64,000 nucleotides of DNA, from assembly GCF_000517085.1 (NCBI RefSeq), contig NZ_KI912107.1, forward strand, positions 2,477,980 to 2,541,979. The letters are read 5' to 3'. This document shows positions 1-8,611 of this stretch, in pieces. This stretch comes from Saccharicrinis fermentans DSM 9555 = JCM 21142 (GTDB lineage Bacteria; Bacteroidota; Bacteroidia; Bacteroidales; Marinilabiliaceae). The stretch's first letter is position 1. Every line of letters begins with the position of its first letter. The position numbers and the translations under genes are program-made. The notes below the pieces were generated by a model. It was given only the letters and a program-made list of their open reading frames with translations, was not told the DNA's origin and did not search any database.

Positions 1-103
1 AACTAATTAACTCCTTAATGTCAAAATAAACAGGTAACTTTTATTTCGACATTAACATTTCTTTAAAAATTGGATTTATAAAAAGTCAACGAAAAATATA
101 ACT

Positions 104-2008
104 ATGAAAATTTATTTACTATTCATCTATGTTTTTCTTAATACTTATTCTTTTGCTCAATTACCCAAATCAGGAAGAGTGTTTAACTCAAAAACCAACT
201 CTCCCCTCCCATTCGTCAACATCGGCATCAAGGGAACATACAGTGGCACCACAACCAACATCAATGGAGAGTTTTCTATCAACCTACCAAGTAATCCCAA
301 ATTCCGGACTTTAGTTTTTAGCTGTATTGGATATGAAAACAAGGAGTACACCGCAAAAGAAGGCGAAAATAACTTATCGATTAAACTTATCCCACATAGT
401 TACGACATAAGTGAAGTAACCATAATGCCGGACAGCACGTTGCGTTCGTTTCTTCGCAAGGCTTACGATAAAATACCCGAAAATTATCCCAATGTACCCA
501 CAAAATACGAAGGCTTTTACAGGGCTTCCATCCAAAATCAGGAGGGTGAATATCTTAGGTTTATGGAAGTATTAACAGAGGCTTACAAATCTTCCTACAA
601 AAATAAAGAAGAAGGGACAGTGAAGGTTTTGAAATCCAGAAAGTATCTCTCACCAAATCATATGAATCAGTTTGCCGCTCATTTCTATGGAGGTGTTCAT
701 TTATGTCACAGTGTTGATTTTGTAAAAAACAGAACCTTATTTTTATCGGGTAGTAAAAAATATCAATATACTTTACTAGGCTTAGTTAACTATAACAATA
801 GTAAACTTTATCAGATTAAATTTAAACCGGTAAAAGATGATGGCAAGAAAAGTTCCGGATACTTCTATATCGATACAAAAACCTTAGCATATATTAAAAT
901 AGAAATCAACAGAACTAAAAAGGAATTAGAACAACGTTCTAAAAGTTTAACACCTTTAATACCCAATGATATTACATCTACTAAAAAATGGTTAAAGGTA
1001 AACTATGAAATTGGTGATAGCTATTGTTATTTAAAATCAATCTTTCACAGTGAATCTTATAAAACAAAGGACAGTATTTACTTTACGAGTCCATTAGAAT
1101 ATGTTGTTACAGAAGTACACGATTCTTATGTTGAAAAAATCCCATTCAACAAACAAGTTCCCATAACATATTTACCTGCTATCGAAGCTCAGCCATATTT
1201 CAAATCAAATTGGAAATCATTTAACACCTTACCTTCAACTGGAATGTTGGCTCTGGATTCAATTCAGGCCAACAAAATTCTATCCCAAAGAATTAATCAA
1301 TCATTTTTAGAAAAATACATTGAATTCTACAAAAAAATGGATTTTTCCTTTGGAGTAGGAATATGGTCCAACAAATTAAATCCAAGAAGTTATCAATTAA
1401 GCTTTCAAAATTTAAATTTTCGAAAAGAAAAGAATAGCATAAATTATTTTAAAAGCTATTATTTTGATTTTGGTTACAAATTAAACAACAAAAATATTGT
1501 TCTGTATCAATGGCACCAACAACTCCAGAAAGATAACTTTATCAAAATCCATAATTTTGGTTACAAAAGGTTAATCCCCCTAAAAACCCTCGGCCGCCAA
1601 ATAATTGCCAATATAAACGCAGGTTGGGAATGGGAAAAAATAGGTTTCTCATTGGGAACCGCCAAGTCGGAACAGGATTTCAGTTTTGGTGGCAGAAAGT
1701 TTAAAAACGAAAAAGTACAGGCCTATGCAGGTTATAAAAGCAATGGCCTTTCCTTAGGTAGCGGTATTGATATCCAGTTGAGCAACGTGTTTCACTTAAG
1801 CTTGTCGGGCAGTTATTTTATGCCATCAAAAACGGAAGACATTGTTATTTTACAAGAGCGTTCCGGGTTTTTCCTGGGCAGAAAAAAAGCTCATGAAAAA
1901 ATATCACACCCGAACGTTCAATATTCTATTGACGGCCAGCCCAGCCTTAAAAGCGGGTTGAAAAACAATAACTGGAGTTTTAGCGTTGGGTTAAAAATGA
2001 AGATGTAG
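104..2008 (+). CDS. Outer-membrane protein with N-terminal carboxypeptidase-like regulatory domain
   Basis: This 634-residue protein starts with a signal peptide ending near SYSFAQ (about residue 19). Residues about 24-110 match the carboxypeptidase-D regulatory-like beta-sandwich (GRVFNSKTNSPLPFVNIGI, then the T-N-I-N-G-E-F-S motif), the domain found at the start of many TonB-linked and DUF5686-type outer-membrane proteins. The rest is strand-rich, with alternating aromatic/polar segments after about residue 400 and a C-terminus of amphipathic strands (WSFSVGLKMKM), consistent with a membrane barrel. No plug domain is visible, so it is not a canonical TonB receptor. It stands alone on the plus strand; the next 570 bp hold transposon debris. 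The domain call is firm, the barrel is inference, and the substrate is unknown. Confidence 0.75.
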   Translation: MKIYLLFIYVFLNTYSFAQLPKSGRVFNSKTNSPLPFVNIGIKGTYSGTTTNINGEFSINLPSNPKFRTLVFSCIGYENKEYTAKEGENNLSIKLIPHSYDISEVTIMPDSTLRSFLRKAYDKIPENYPNVPTKYEGFYRASIQNQEGEYLRFMEVLTEAYKSSYKNKEEGTVKVLKSRKYLSPNHMNQFAAHFYGGVHLCHSVDFVKNRTLFLSGSKKYQYTLLGLVNYNNSKLYQIKFKPVKDDGKKSSGYFYIDTKTLAYIKIEINRTKKELEQRSKSLTPLIPNDITSTKKWLKVNYEIGDSYCYLKSIFHSESYKTKDSIYFTSPLEYVVTEVHDSYVEKIPFNKQVPITYLPAIEAQPYFKSNWKSFNTLPSTGMLALDSIQANKILSQRINQSFLEKYIEFYKKMDFSFGVGIWSNKLNPRSYQLSFQNLNFRKEKNSINYFKSYYFDFGYKLNNKNIVLYQWHQQLQKDNFIKIHNFGYKRLIPLKTLGRQIIANINAGWEWEKIGFSLGTAKSEQDFSFGGRKFKNEKVQAYAGYKSNGLSLGSGIDIQLSNVFHLSLSGSYFMPSKTEDIVILQERSGFFLGRKKAHEKISHPNVQYSIDGQPSLKSGLKNNNWSFSVGLKMKM

Positions 2009-2024
2009 GTTTATCCCCCCCGTA

Positions 2025-2046
2025 CCGCACGTGTCCCCATGTGTAG
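2025..2046. repeat. Left REP-like hairpin / inverted repeat of RAYT relic
   Basis: The sequence fits the pattern CCGCAYGTGTCCYCAYGTGT. It can fold on itself (CACGTG / CATGTG around TCCC) and is an imperfect inverted copy of bases 2277-2304, with differences that are all transitions. The two copies bracket the decayed transposase at 2050-2211, as REP palindromes do around RAYT genes. Confidence 0.6.
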
Positions 2047-2049
2047 TTT

Positions 2050-2211
2050 CTACTTAATTACGATCACTCCCTCCAATAAACCAGATTCTCCACTATAGTC
2101 TCTTGCTCTACTCTATACATAGTCTTCTGGCTGAAACACTAAACCTTCTTCTACGGCAAAGCTTACAAAATATACCCCTTCTGGATTATGGAATTTATAA
2201 TTTCGATTCAT
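2050..2211 (-). pseudogene. Internally deleted REP-associated tyrosine transposase (Y1_Tnp/RAYT) relic
   Basis: On the minus strand an ATG at 2211 opens with MNRNYKFHNPEGVYFVSFAV, the typical N-terminus of Bacteroidota RAYT/IS200-like transposases. It jumps directly to the typical C-terminal part (EEGLVFQPEDYV, then SRARDYSGESGLLEG) and ends at a TAG at 2050-2052. The roughly 100+ residues that normally carry the HUH motif and catalytic tyrosine are absent. A second lesion is an in-frame TAG at 2113-2115 where a Y codon (TAT) is expected. The frame is otherwise kept across the 54 codons. This is a dead, deleted gene and could be mobilised only in trans, if at all. Confidence 0.75.
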
Positions 2212-2276
2212 GAATTATATGATTGGGTTATATTTACCAAATTAGTAAATAGTTTGAACTTAACCAACTTGTTTTA

Positions 2277-2304
2277 CTGCCACACGTGAGGACACATGCG
2301 GCAG
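2277..2304. repeat. Right REP-like hairpin of RAYT relic
   Basis: An imperfect palindrome runs from CTGCC to GGCAG with an AGGA loop and two mismatches in a 12-bp stem. It is the inverted partner of 2025-2046 on the other side of the transposase relic. Confidence 0.6.
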
Positions 2305-2321
2305 CGGGTGTAAGAGGCTCT

Positions 2322-2343
2322 CCGCTAGGTTAAAGCCTAGCGG
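2322..2343. repeat. Perfect 8-bp hairpin CCGCTAGG-N6-CCTAGCGG
   Basis: CCGCTAGG at 2322-2329 and CCTAGCGG at 2336-2343 form a perfect stem around TTAAAG. It lies just outside the right REP-like hairpin and has no T-run, so it is probably part of the same repetitive element and not a terminator. Confidence 0.5.
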
Positions 2344-2344
2344 C

Positions 2345-2586
2345 AGTCTACTCGATCAGCAACTGAGCCTTTCTTTTTATTATTGATTATCGTCAATTAT
2401 ATTCTAAACCTATCCCCACTGACCTTACAACAAAGCACTAAATTTTTATTTTGTTTTAGAAGGGAGGGAAACCCTAAAACCGTCCTGCAAGGCGGTTACT
2501 TGGCAGGATTTGCAAGCTCTTTGGTAAGTTTTGGTGTGAGCGTGGCACGTACGACTTGCCAATGTGCTTACAATTAAGGCTGGGCG
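2345..2586. other. Non-coding stretch, no recognised gene
   Basis: This stretch is downstream of the RAYT relic and next to the convergent end of the AraC gene. An open frame at 2383-2577 resembles nothing recognised and has no convincing ribosome-binding site. A weak TTGGCA ... TGCCAA inverted repeat is present. It was considered as an integron attC site because of the terminal GCGTTAAT but does not fit the consensus. Confidence 0.3.
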
Positions 2587-3510
2587 TTAATTCATTGTTG
2601 CATTCTCAATATATTCTTTCGGACTTTGCCCTGTTTTCTTCTTAAACAATCGGGAAAAATATTGTGGATATTCAAATCCTAATTTATACGCTGTTTCAGA
2701 TATTGAAGCATTCGGAGCAAGTAATAAATTTTTAGCTTCTTCTACCAAATACAAATTAATCTGGTCTACGGCTGTTTTTCCTGTTTCAGCTTTAATGGTA
2801 TCTCGCATATATCTATGACTAACACCTAACTTACTAGCAAGCCATTCAACTGTTGGTATTCCGTTTTCCTCCAACTGGATTGAATCAAAATACTCGTCAA
2901 GTATTTCTTTGAAACGTGTAAAAAGAGCCTTATTAATTTCTTTACGATTCAGAAACTGCCGTTTATAGTATCGGTCGGCATATTTTAGTAAGGCATCCAA
3001 ATGGCTTAAAATTATTTCCTTGCTAAACTCATCTTGGTTGTTTTGGTATTCTGATTCAATATTTTTAAAAATTGACTTTATAGTTTGTTCCTCTTTCGGA
3101 GAAAGGTGTAAAGCCTCATTTACATTGTAATTGAAGAAATGGTAGCCTTTGATCCGTTTTTGAATATCCAATCCACGAATATAATCTTCGTCAAAAGCTA
3201 AAAACCACGCTTCTGAACTTACAACTATATCTTTTACTGTATAGGTCTGGTTTGGGGCAGAAAATAATAAGGTTCCAGTATTACAATCATACTTTGTCCT
3301 TCCATAAATAATCTCACCTGAAACAATATTCTTAAGACTGATGATGTAAAATTGGTTGGTATAACTCATTTCTTTGTTCGAAGAAACACAATTCTGAATA
3401 TCGTCAGCATTTAAGATTTTACTTCCTATACTAAAAAGGGGATTTTCAGGCGCAGGTAAATTCTGAGCCTGATTAAATTCTGTAATATTTTTGAAAGTAA
3501 TATTATCCAT
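2587..3510 (-). CDS. AraC family transcriptional regulator
   Basis: This 307-residue protein has an N-terminal cupin-like sensing region and a C-terminal AraC HTH pair from about residue 205. The first HTH surrounds EWLASKLGVSHRYMRDTIKA and the second carries the family signature around YKLGFEYPQYFSRLFKKKTG. It is the last gene of a minus-strand unit behind an SDR oxidoreductase and a small membrane protein, with 33 bp between the membrane protein stop and its ATG, so it probably controls that unit. A close paralogue sits next to another SDR at 44731-45642. The effector is unknown. Confidence 0.9.
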   Translation of the reverse strand: MDNITFKNITEFNQAQNLPAPENPLFSIGSKILNADDIQNCVSSNKEMSYTNQFYIISLKNIVSGEIIYGRTKYDCNTGTLLFSAPNQTYTVKDIVVSSEAWFLAFDEDYIRGLDIQKRIKGYHFFNYNVNEALHLSPKEEQTIKSIFKNIESEYQNNQDEFSKEIILSHLDALLKYADRYYKRQFLNRKEINKALFTRFKEILDEYFDSIQLEENGIPTVEWLASKLGVSHRYMRDTIKAETGKTAVDQINLYLVEEAKNLLLAPNASISETAYKLGFEYPQYFSRLFKKKTGQSPKEYIENATMN

Positions 3511-3543
3511 TACTGCAAAGTTAATAAGTAGAAACGAAAGACG

Positions 3544-4050
3544 TTAATTTCTTTCTGTTTTTTCAAGTAATTGGTTTTTATACACTTCTATTCTAGCATG
3601 GGCAGTACCATCAATAAATAAAATAATCATTAGCATTGCAATTGTTGTAATGCTAATTGCTCTCCATGTTGGTGTGTTAACAAAAAAGAGAATTAGAGCA
3701 AAAGCAATAATGATTATTGGGATAACAGTAAACACCACTGTTTTATATTCCTTTAAAGTACCATCGACTCGCTCAACTTCTGATTGAACAAAAGCAGGAG
3801 CATCATTTTTGAAGTCTTCCGCAAAGCTTGAAACCCTCGTTTTATTGGCATATACTAACCCTATTCCGATTGTTAAAAGTAATATGCCTGCTACAGCGTT
3901 AGGAATGATGTATGCTTTTGCCAAGTCTGTTTTTCCTAACTGCCAGAAGCCAATGCTCACTGCTACAAACACAAGCCCAAAAACAATAAAAAATGACGAT
4001 GAAAATATTTCGGCTTTTGCCCAATCTGTTGCAGTTTTTAAAATTTCCAT
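3544..4050 (-). CDS. Small integral membrane protein between SDR and AraC genes
   Basis: The product has 168 residues from the ATG at 4050. I chose this start because a longer frame to 4119 would overlap the end of the upstream SDR gene and adds 23 charged residues, whereas the ATG at 4050 follows the SDR stop by 10 bp. Four hydrophobic segments are visible (around IFSSSFFIVFGLVFVAVS, AYIIPNAVAGILLLTIGI, VVFTVIPIIIIAFALILFF and ISITTIAMLMIILFI). Between the first and second pairs lies a soluble loop. No enzyme motif is recognised. The tight spacing implies co-transcription with the SDR. Function unknown. Confidence 0.7.
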   Translation of the reverse strand: MEILKTATDWAKAEIFSSSFFIVFGLVFVAVSIGFWQLGKTDLAKAYIIPNAVAGILLLTIGIGLVYANKTRVSSFAEDFKNDAPAFVQSEVERVDGTLKEYKTVVFTVIPIIIIAFALILFFVNTPTWRAISITTIAMLMIILFIDGTAHARIEVYKNQLLEKTERN

Positions 4051-4060
4051 AGGTTTTGAT

Positions 4061-5011
4061 TTATAAGTTCCACTTAATACCTGTTTCCTTCTCTGACAAT
4101 TCCCATAATTTCTCAGCAACGACTTTATCTTTTGCGTGTGGTTCTAATTTATGTGCCCCAACTGGACCAGTCCAATTGTTTTTTCCTGTAGGTCCATAAA
4201 AGCCTTTCTGGTCTAAATCCTCTTCAGTTGCACACATCAATTCAGGATAAGCACCTTTTTCAGCTGATTGAGTTAATGGGGACAATTTCATTAGACCAAA
4301 TATAATCCTCATCATTAAACTTCCACTTGTTTTGATAAGAGATGTTCTTGAAGAACCCGGATGACAAGCATAAGCCATAACATCCACTTTACCAGCTTTT
4401 TCCAATCTATTCTGTAATTCATAAACAGACATAATCTGTGCTAGTTTACTTTGGCTATAAGCATTATTACCAGTGTAATCTCTATCCCAGTTCATATCGC
4501 CAAATTTGATGGTTTTAATTCCCATATCATAGCCCAAACTGCCAACAGTAACGATACGTCCTTTGGATTTTTCAATAAGTGGATATAACAAAGCTTGTAG
4601 TGTAAAATGTCCGTAGTAATTCACTCCCATCTGACTTTCCCAGCCATCCACCGTTAACTTTTGGGTTGGTACTTGTGCTATTGCACCATTACACATCAAA
4701 GCATCTATGCGCGTCACTTTCTCAAGAACCTCTGCTGCGGCTTTTTTAACAGAAGCCTGCTCTGCCAAATCTATTTGGATAAATGACACATCTACATTGT
4801 TACCCAAATCTTTTTTTATCGCTGCGATAGCATCCTCTGATTTTTTAGGGTTACGGTTCAACATTACTACTTTAGCTCCCTTAGATGCAAGAATTTTCGT
4901 TGCTTCAAATCCTGTTCCACTGGTTGCACCCGTAATAAGGAATATTTTTCCTTTCTGAGATTTCATTAAATCAGGTGTCCATCCGTTTTTACCAAATATC
5001 GTATCACTCAT
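4061..5011 (-). CDS. Short-chain dehydrogenase/reductase (SDR), retinol-dehydrogenase-like
   Basis: This 316-residue classical-type SDR has an N-terminal Rossmann motif (LITGATSGTGFEATKIL, the TGxxxGxG pattern) for NAD(P). It has an NxA-type segment (MCNGAIAQ) where NNAG is usual, and the catalytic Y-x-x-x-K in NAYSQSKLAQ. It resembles the longer retinol-dehydrogenase/WWOX-like group, which has an extra C-terminal region. It is the first gene of the SDR / membrane protein / AraC unit. Reductase activity is expected but the substrate cannot be read. The asparagine-to-glycine change in the NNAG motif is common in this subgroup. Confidence 0.85.
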   Translation of the reverse strand: MSDTIFGKNGWTPDLMKSQKGKIFLITGATSGTGFEATKILASKGAKVVMLNRNPKKSEDAIAAIKKDLGNNVDVSFIQIDLAEQASVKKAAAEVLEKVTRIDALMCNGAIAQVPTQKLTVDGWESQMGVNYYGHFTLQALLYPLIEKSKGRIVTVGSLGYDMGIKTIKFGDMNWDRDYTGNNAYSQSKLAQIMSVYELQNRLEKAGKVDVMAYACHPGSSRTSLIKTSGSLMMRIIFGLMKLSPLTQSAEKGAYPELMCATEEDLDQKGFYGPTGKNNWTGPVGAHKLEPHAKDKVVAEKLWELSEKETGIKWNL

Positions 5012-5344
5012 AATTCAAACTTTTAAATTTCAATAAAATTATCTTGATACAAAGTTCGCTTATGTGTGTTGTTTTACGCTTAAACATTTTGGCATTAGAT
5101 GTATACATTTTAGCAAAAGCTAATTTTAAGTGAGGCATCAAAGCAAATGTTCGTTTTATGTAAGTGGTTTAGATCGTATATATAAGCCAATTGATTTCTA
5201 TTATATGTCGTTATTTAGTGGTGTTTTGCGGCCAAAAACGGGGTCTAAAACAATATCTCTATTATTTAGGTCACTAACTTAATAATTTATTGGAGTCGAA
5301 GCAAAAGCCTCGGCGGTGTAACTTCAGAGGTCAGACCTACGAAC
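5012..5344. other. Intergenic region upstream of SDR gene
   Basis: This should hold the promoter of the minus-strand SDR unit and any AraC operator. I see no clean TAnnTTTG box. A short AGGTC-A-GACCT palindrome lies near 5328-5338. No gene is recognised. Confidence 0.3.
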
Positions 5345-5641
5345 TTAAACTACTTCGCCTATTATTTTTGACACATTATTACCCTGCGTTATTATTCTTT
5401 TCTTCTTCATTTTTAATTCATTGCCACATTTTTTGCATTTGTAAACCGTTTTATAATAAATCGGAAATACCATTAAAGCTAAGGATATAACAGTTGATAA
5501 AATTCTTTTTATCCCTTTCATAGATTTGAATCCCGTATAAAAGTCTGTTGATTCGCATTCTGGGCATTTAATTTTGTTCCCTTGTTTATAATATTTCAGA
5601 ATAAGCACTTCGCAATTTCTTTTAATAAGATTCAGTCCCAT
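5345..5641 (-). CDS. Small zinc-ribbon membrane protein
   Basis: This 98-residue protein has two CxxC pairs (CPEC near residue 25 and CKKC near residue 70) flanking one hydrophobic segment (ILSTVISLALMVFPIYY). The pairs could bind one zinc ion if the helix folds back. Both ends are lysine-rich. It stands alone between intergenic stretches. The ATG at 5641 is the only good start. It is not a recognised family, and the paired cysteines are the main reason to believe it is real. Confidence 0.55.
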   Translation of the reverse strand: MGLNLIKRNCEVLILKYYKQGNKIKCPECESTDFYTGFKSMKGIKRILSTVISLALMVFPIYYKTVYKCKKCGNELKMKKKRIITQGNNVSKIIGEVV

Positions 5642-6089
5642 TCCAAAAGAAAATCGCTTTTGCCATTTCCAACTAAGTTAACTATGAATTTTCCTGAAGG
5701 TTACTTCTGCATTGTCTTATATTTTAAAAAGACACAACTGTGGCGGTATGAAACGTAAGGAGTTTTGAAACACAAAACTATCAAGTTGCACATAGCCAAA
5801 TCTTACGATTAGACGCAAATTTAAACTATTTTATCAAATCGCAAGTTTGGCGGACTTTATTAAACGACCTGATGTTACGTAAACCTCTGTAGCTTTCATA
5901 TTTTACAACAAAGTGTTGAAAGCTGTGCTTTAGTATCTATCTCGTGTTAAGTATATAAAAAAAAACAGTCCAATCGGTATGATGTAAAAAAACAGTAATA
6001 TTATCGGGAATAAAAAAAATCCAACTCCCATTTTATAAATTATTATACTGTGTCGTTATCGTCTGCCTGCATTCCTAAATGCACAAGAA
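5642..6089. other. Intergenic region with broken 5' end of the following gene
   Basis: No complete gene lies here. An 8-bp inverted repeat AGCTTTCA (5891-5898) / TGAAAGCT (5917-5924) could form a hairpin. The last 110 bp contain, in another frame, the displaced signal-peptide coding region of the next gene (see 6090-7607). Confidence 0.45.
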
Positions 6090-7607
6090 TTGAGCATTGA
6101 GAACGTACACACGATTGATATTAAAACAACAGAAATTTTACTCGAAATAGATTTGCAAGGCGACATAGCTGTAGATCATGAAGGAAATAAAATAATTGTT
6201 GGAAGTTTCTGGGGAGAAAATGTAGCTTTTGATGAAGCAAACAAAATCACCTCCAATGGTAACAAGAATATTTTCATAGCAAAGTACGATACAGAAAATA
6301 CCATTTTATGGTTAAAAAATATTGGAGGAGAAACAATACTCTTGGATTTCGGTATTTTAACAAACCAAGCCAATGATGCAGCTACTTCAGTATCAATAGA
6401 TACCAATAATAATATTTACATTTTAACCCAAAGCAACCTAAACTCCGAACAAATAGTAGATTATGACGCAGCACATATTCACACCAGTTCTATTTTAGAG
6501 ACTGGTTATGATCGTAATGAGCAAATCGTTTTTGCTAAATATACATCAGATGGAGAATTGCAATGGATAAAAACAATAGGCGATATCTTTAATGACAAGG
6601 CATATAAAATGGTACTCGACAAAAATAATGAAATCTGGATAACAGGTACCATGGGCGGATATTCAGGGAATCAAATAGACTTTGATAAGGACAAGACACA
6701 TCCAGATAATAAAGATATTCTGGTGGGCCAATTTGGCCATCTAGGCTTTATTGCTCACTATGATAATGATGGGAATTTTATCTCCGTAAAAGGAATCGGC
6801 GGAGGAAGTACATATTTTACGCATTTAAATATGTATCCGGGTACAATGGGTAATCTTTATCTAACGGGTTCTATTAGTGCCTACAATACGCAATTATTTT
6901 TAGAAGACACAAACCCACAAACACTGAACAGCAATGGCAAATTTGAATTATGGCCGCAAAACGAAGATGCTTTTATCATTAAATATAGCAACGAAGGCGA
7001 TATAAAATGGATAAAAACAATTAAGGGAGGCACGCTAACCCAGGTAAAAACACTTGAACTTTTTAATGAACGTTTGGTTTTGGGTGGTAATTTCCAGGGA
7101 AGCAATATTCAATTTGGAAATACTTTTCAAAACAACAGTACTAATTCCGATAGCTTTATCTCTATTTTAAACACTAAAGGAGATTGGATAAATACAGAAT
7201 TTATCCCTTCAACAGATCACTCTTCCATAAACCAATTAGATATAGAACCGAACGGAACAATCCACTTTTTAGGCTATAATGCTGACACGTACACCGACAT
7301 ACTGAATATGTCGAAGATATTTTTTGGAGAGATCAGAAATGCATTACAAGCCCCAACTGTTATAGAAACAGAATTTAACAACACCATTTTTGTTTATCCA
7401 AATCCAACGAAGGACTTCATCCATATTAAAAGCACAATGCCCATCGATCTAATGGAACTTTATTCAATAAGTGGAGATCAAATATGGTTCAGAAAAAAAC
7501 AACAAAAAGAGGATATTGATATGAAAAACATATCCCAAGGTATATACCTGCTAAAGGTACATTTTGTAAATGGCCAGACTAAGACCATTAAAGTCGTGAA
7601 GAAATAA
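6090..7607 (+). CDS. T9SS-sorted beta-propeller (SBBP-like) protein, signal peptide out of frame
   Basis: The 505 codons open only at a TTG. The body has repeated W-x-K-x-I-G-G blades (LWLKNIGG, LQWIKTIG, IKWIKTIKGG) typical of SBBP/propeller proteins. The last 75 residues are a type A T9SS sorting domain (VYPNPTKDFIHIKS ... GIYLLKV ... KTIKVVKK), so the ancestral protein was exported and sorted through the outer membrane. No signal peptide lies in frame. It is visible one frame over at 6010-6075 (KKIQLPFYKL, then LYCVVIVCLHS), followed after an apparent 1-bp loss by LNAQE in the main frame. The expected ATG is ATA at 6010-6012. It may therefore be a pseudogene or a phase-variable or misread locus. 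Confidence 0.7.
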   Translation: MSIENVHTIDIKTTEILLEIDLQGDIAVDHEGNKIIVGSFWGENVAFDEANKITSNGNKNIFIAKYDTENTILWLKNIGGETILLDFGILTNQANDAATSVSIDTNNNIYILTQSNLNSEQIVDYDAAHIHTSSILETGYDRNEQIVFAKYTSDGELQWIKTIGDIFNDKAYKMVLDKNNEIWITGTMGGYSGNQIDFDKDKTHPDNKDILVGQFGHLGFIAHYDNDGNFISVKGIGGGSTYFTHLNMYPGTMGNLYLTGSISAYNTQLFLEDTNPQTLNSNGKFELWPQNEDAFIIKYSNEGDIKWIKTIKGGTLTQVKTLELFNERLVLGGNFQGSNIQFGNTFQNNSTNSDSFISILNTKGDWINTEFIPSTDHSSINQLDIEPNGTIHFLGYNADTYTDILNMSKIFFGEIRNALQAPTVIETEFNNTIFVYPNPTKDFIHIKSTMPIDLMELYSISGDQIWFRKKQQKEDIDMKNISQGIYLLKVHFVNGQTKTIKVVKK

Positions 7608-7615
7608 GCTATAGT

Positions 7616-7638
7616 TCAACCGTTCTCTCTTCGGTTGA
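7616..7638. terminator. Weak hairpin between convergent genes
   Basis: TCAACCG (7616-7622) and CGGTTGA (7632-7638) form a 7-bp stem between the convergent T9SS cargo and mscS genes. It lacks a T-run, so termination is only a suggestion. Confidence 0.35.
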
Positions 7639-7659
7639 GCATCCTCATTGCTGAATGTC

Positions 7660-8583
7660 TTATTTTCCATCGCCACTCTCCTTTATGATTACTCTTGTTT
7701 TGGGTAAGCTCTCAGGATAATTTTGTTGTATAAAATCAATCATTTTTTCACGAATATATACTCTTAAATCCCAAGCTGTAGGCGAATTCTTAGCACTAAC
7801 AAGTATTCTTATCTCGATGGTAGACTCTCGTGAATCGGTTACCTGAAGAACATTTACTTTTTTATCCCATAAATCAGTATTATTCAATAATCTCGTTAAT
7901 TCTTTTCTCAGGGGCTCAAAGGGTACAGTATAGTCCGTATAAAGAAAAACACTTCCAATAATATCCGCATTATTGCGTGTCCAATTTTGAAAAGGTTTCT
8001 CTAAGAAATAGGTAGAGGGCAAAACCAGCCGTCTTTTATCCCACACCCTTACAACAACATAAGTTAAATTAATTTCTTCAATCCACCCCCATTCATTTTC
8101 AACCAATACCGCATCATCAATTCTGAAAGGCTGTGTTATAGCTATTTGAACACCTGCCAATAAAGCACCAACCACTTTCTGTGCAGAAAGACCGATAATA
8201 ATACCTGCTACACCTGCCGAGGCAAATATACCCATTCCTACTTCACGTATTCCATCAAATGATATCAGAACCAAACCTACCGATATCAAAACAATTATAA
8301 ACACAATAACTCTTTCTAAAATAGATATCTGAGTATGCAGTTTCCTTGATTCAAGATTATCTTCTTTTGAAATATCGTATCTCTTTAAAATATGATGTTT
8401 CAATCCTCTGGTCAATAGGATACTTAACCACGAAAATCCAATAATGAGTAAGTTACGTTTCTGGGAAATTAAAATAGAAAAATCAATTTCAGTCATTTGG
8501 GTAAGCCAAATTGAAATCCGTTCCACTAGAAAAAACAATATGATCAGTACAATACTTAAAATCAATCTATAATTTTTTTTCAT
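7660..8583 (-). CDS. MscS family mechanosensitive ion channel
   Basis: This 307-residue inner-membrane protein has hydrophobic segments near the N-terminus (LILSIVLIILFFLVERISI and a second at LLIIGFSWLSILL), then a further pair leading into the conserved pore helix region (GIFASAGVAGIIIGLSAQK). This is followed by the MscS beta-domain (QPFRIDDAVLVENEWGWIEE, LPSTYF, FQNWTR). It gates open under membrane tension to release osmolytes. It is the last gene of a minus-strand run starting with nfnA, 28 bp after the DHOD-like gene. The link to that redox operon may be transcriptional only. Confidence 0.92.
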   Translation of the reverse strand: MKKNYRLILSIVLIILFFLVERISIWLTQMTEIDFSILISQKRNLLIIGFSWLSILLTRGLKHHILKRYDISKEDNLESRKLHTQISILERVIVFIIVLISVGLVLISFDGIREVGMGIFASAGVAGIIIGLSAQKVVGALLAGVQIAITQPFRIDDAVLVENEWGWIEEINLTYVVVRVWDKRRLVLPSTYFLEKPFQNWTRNNADIIGSVFLYTDYTVPFEPLRKELTRLLNNTDLWDKKVNVLQVTDSRESTIEIRILVSAKNSPTAWDLRVYIREKMIDFIQQNYPESLPKTRVIIKESGDGK

Positions 8584-8611
8584 AGCAAACTATTTGAATA
8601 TCTTACCCTTA

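Noticed and set aside
2290-2360. Group II intron domain-like hairpins
   Set aside because: The sequence vaguely recalls intron ends, but there is no domain V pattern and no maturase. The adjacent RAYT relic explains the hairpins better.
2383-2577. A 64-codon open frame with a cysteine-rich end
   Set aside because: No recognised homology, no ribosome-binding site, and it lies beside mobile-element debris. Its end resembles an integron attC R' box only superficially (GTTAATT does not fit GTTRRRY).
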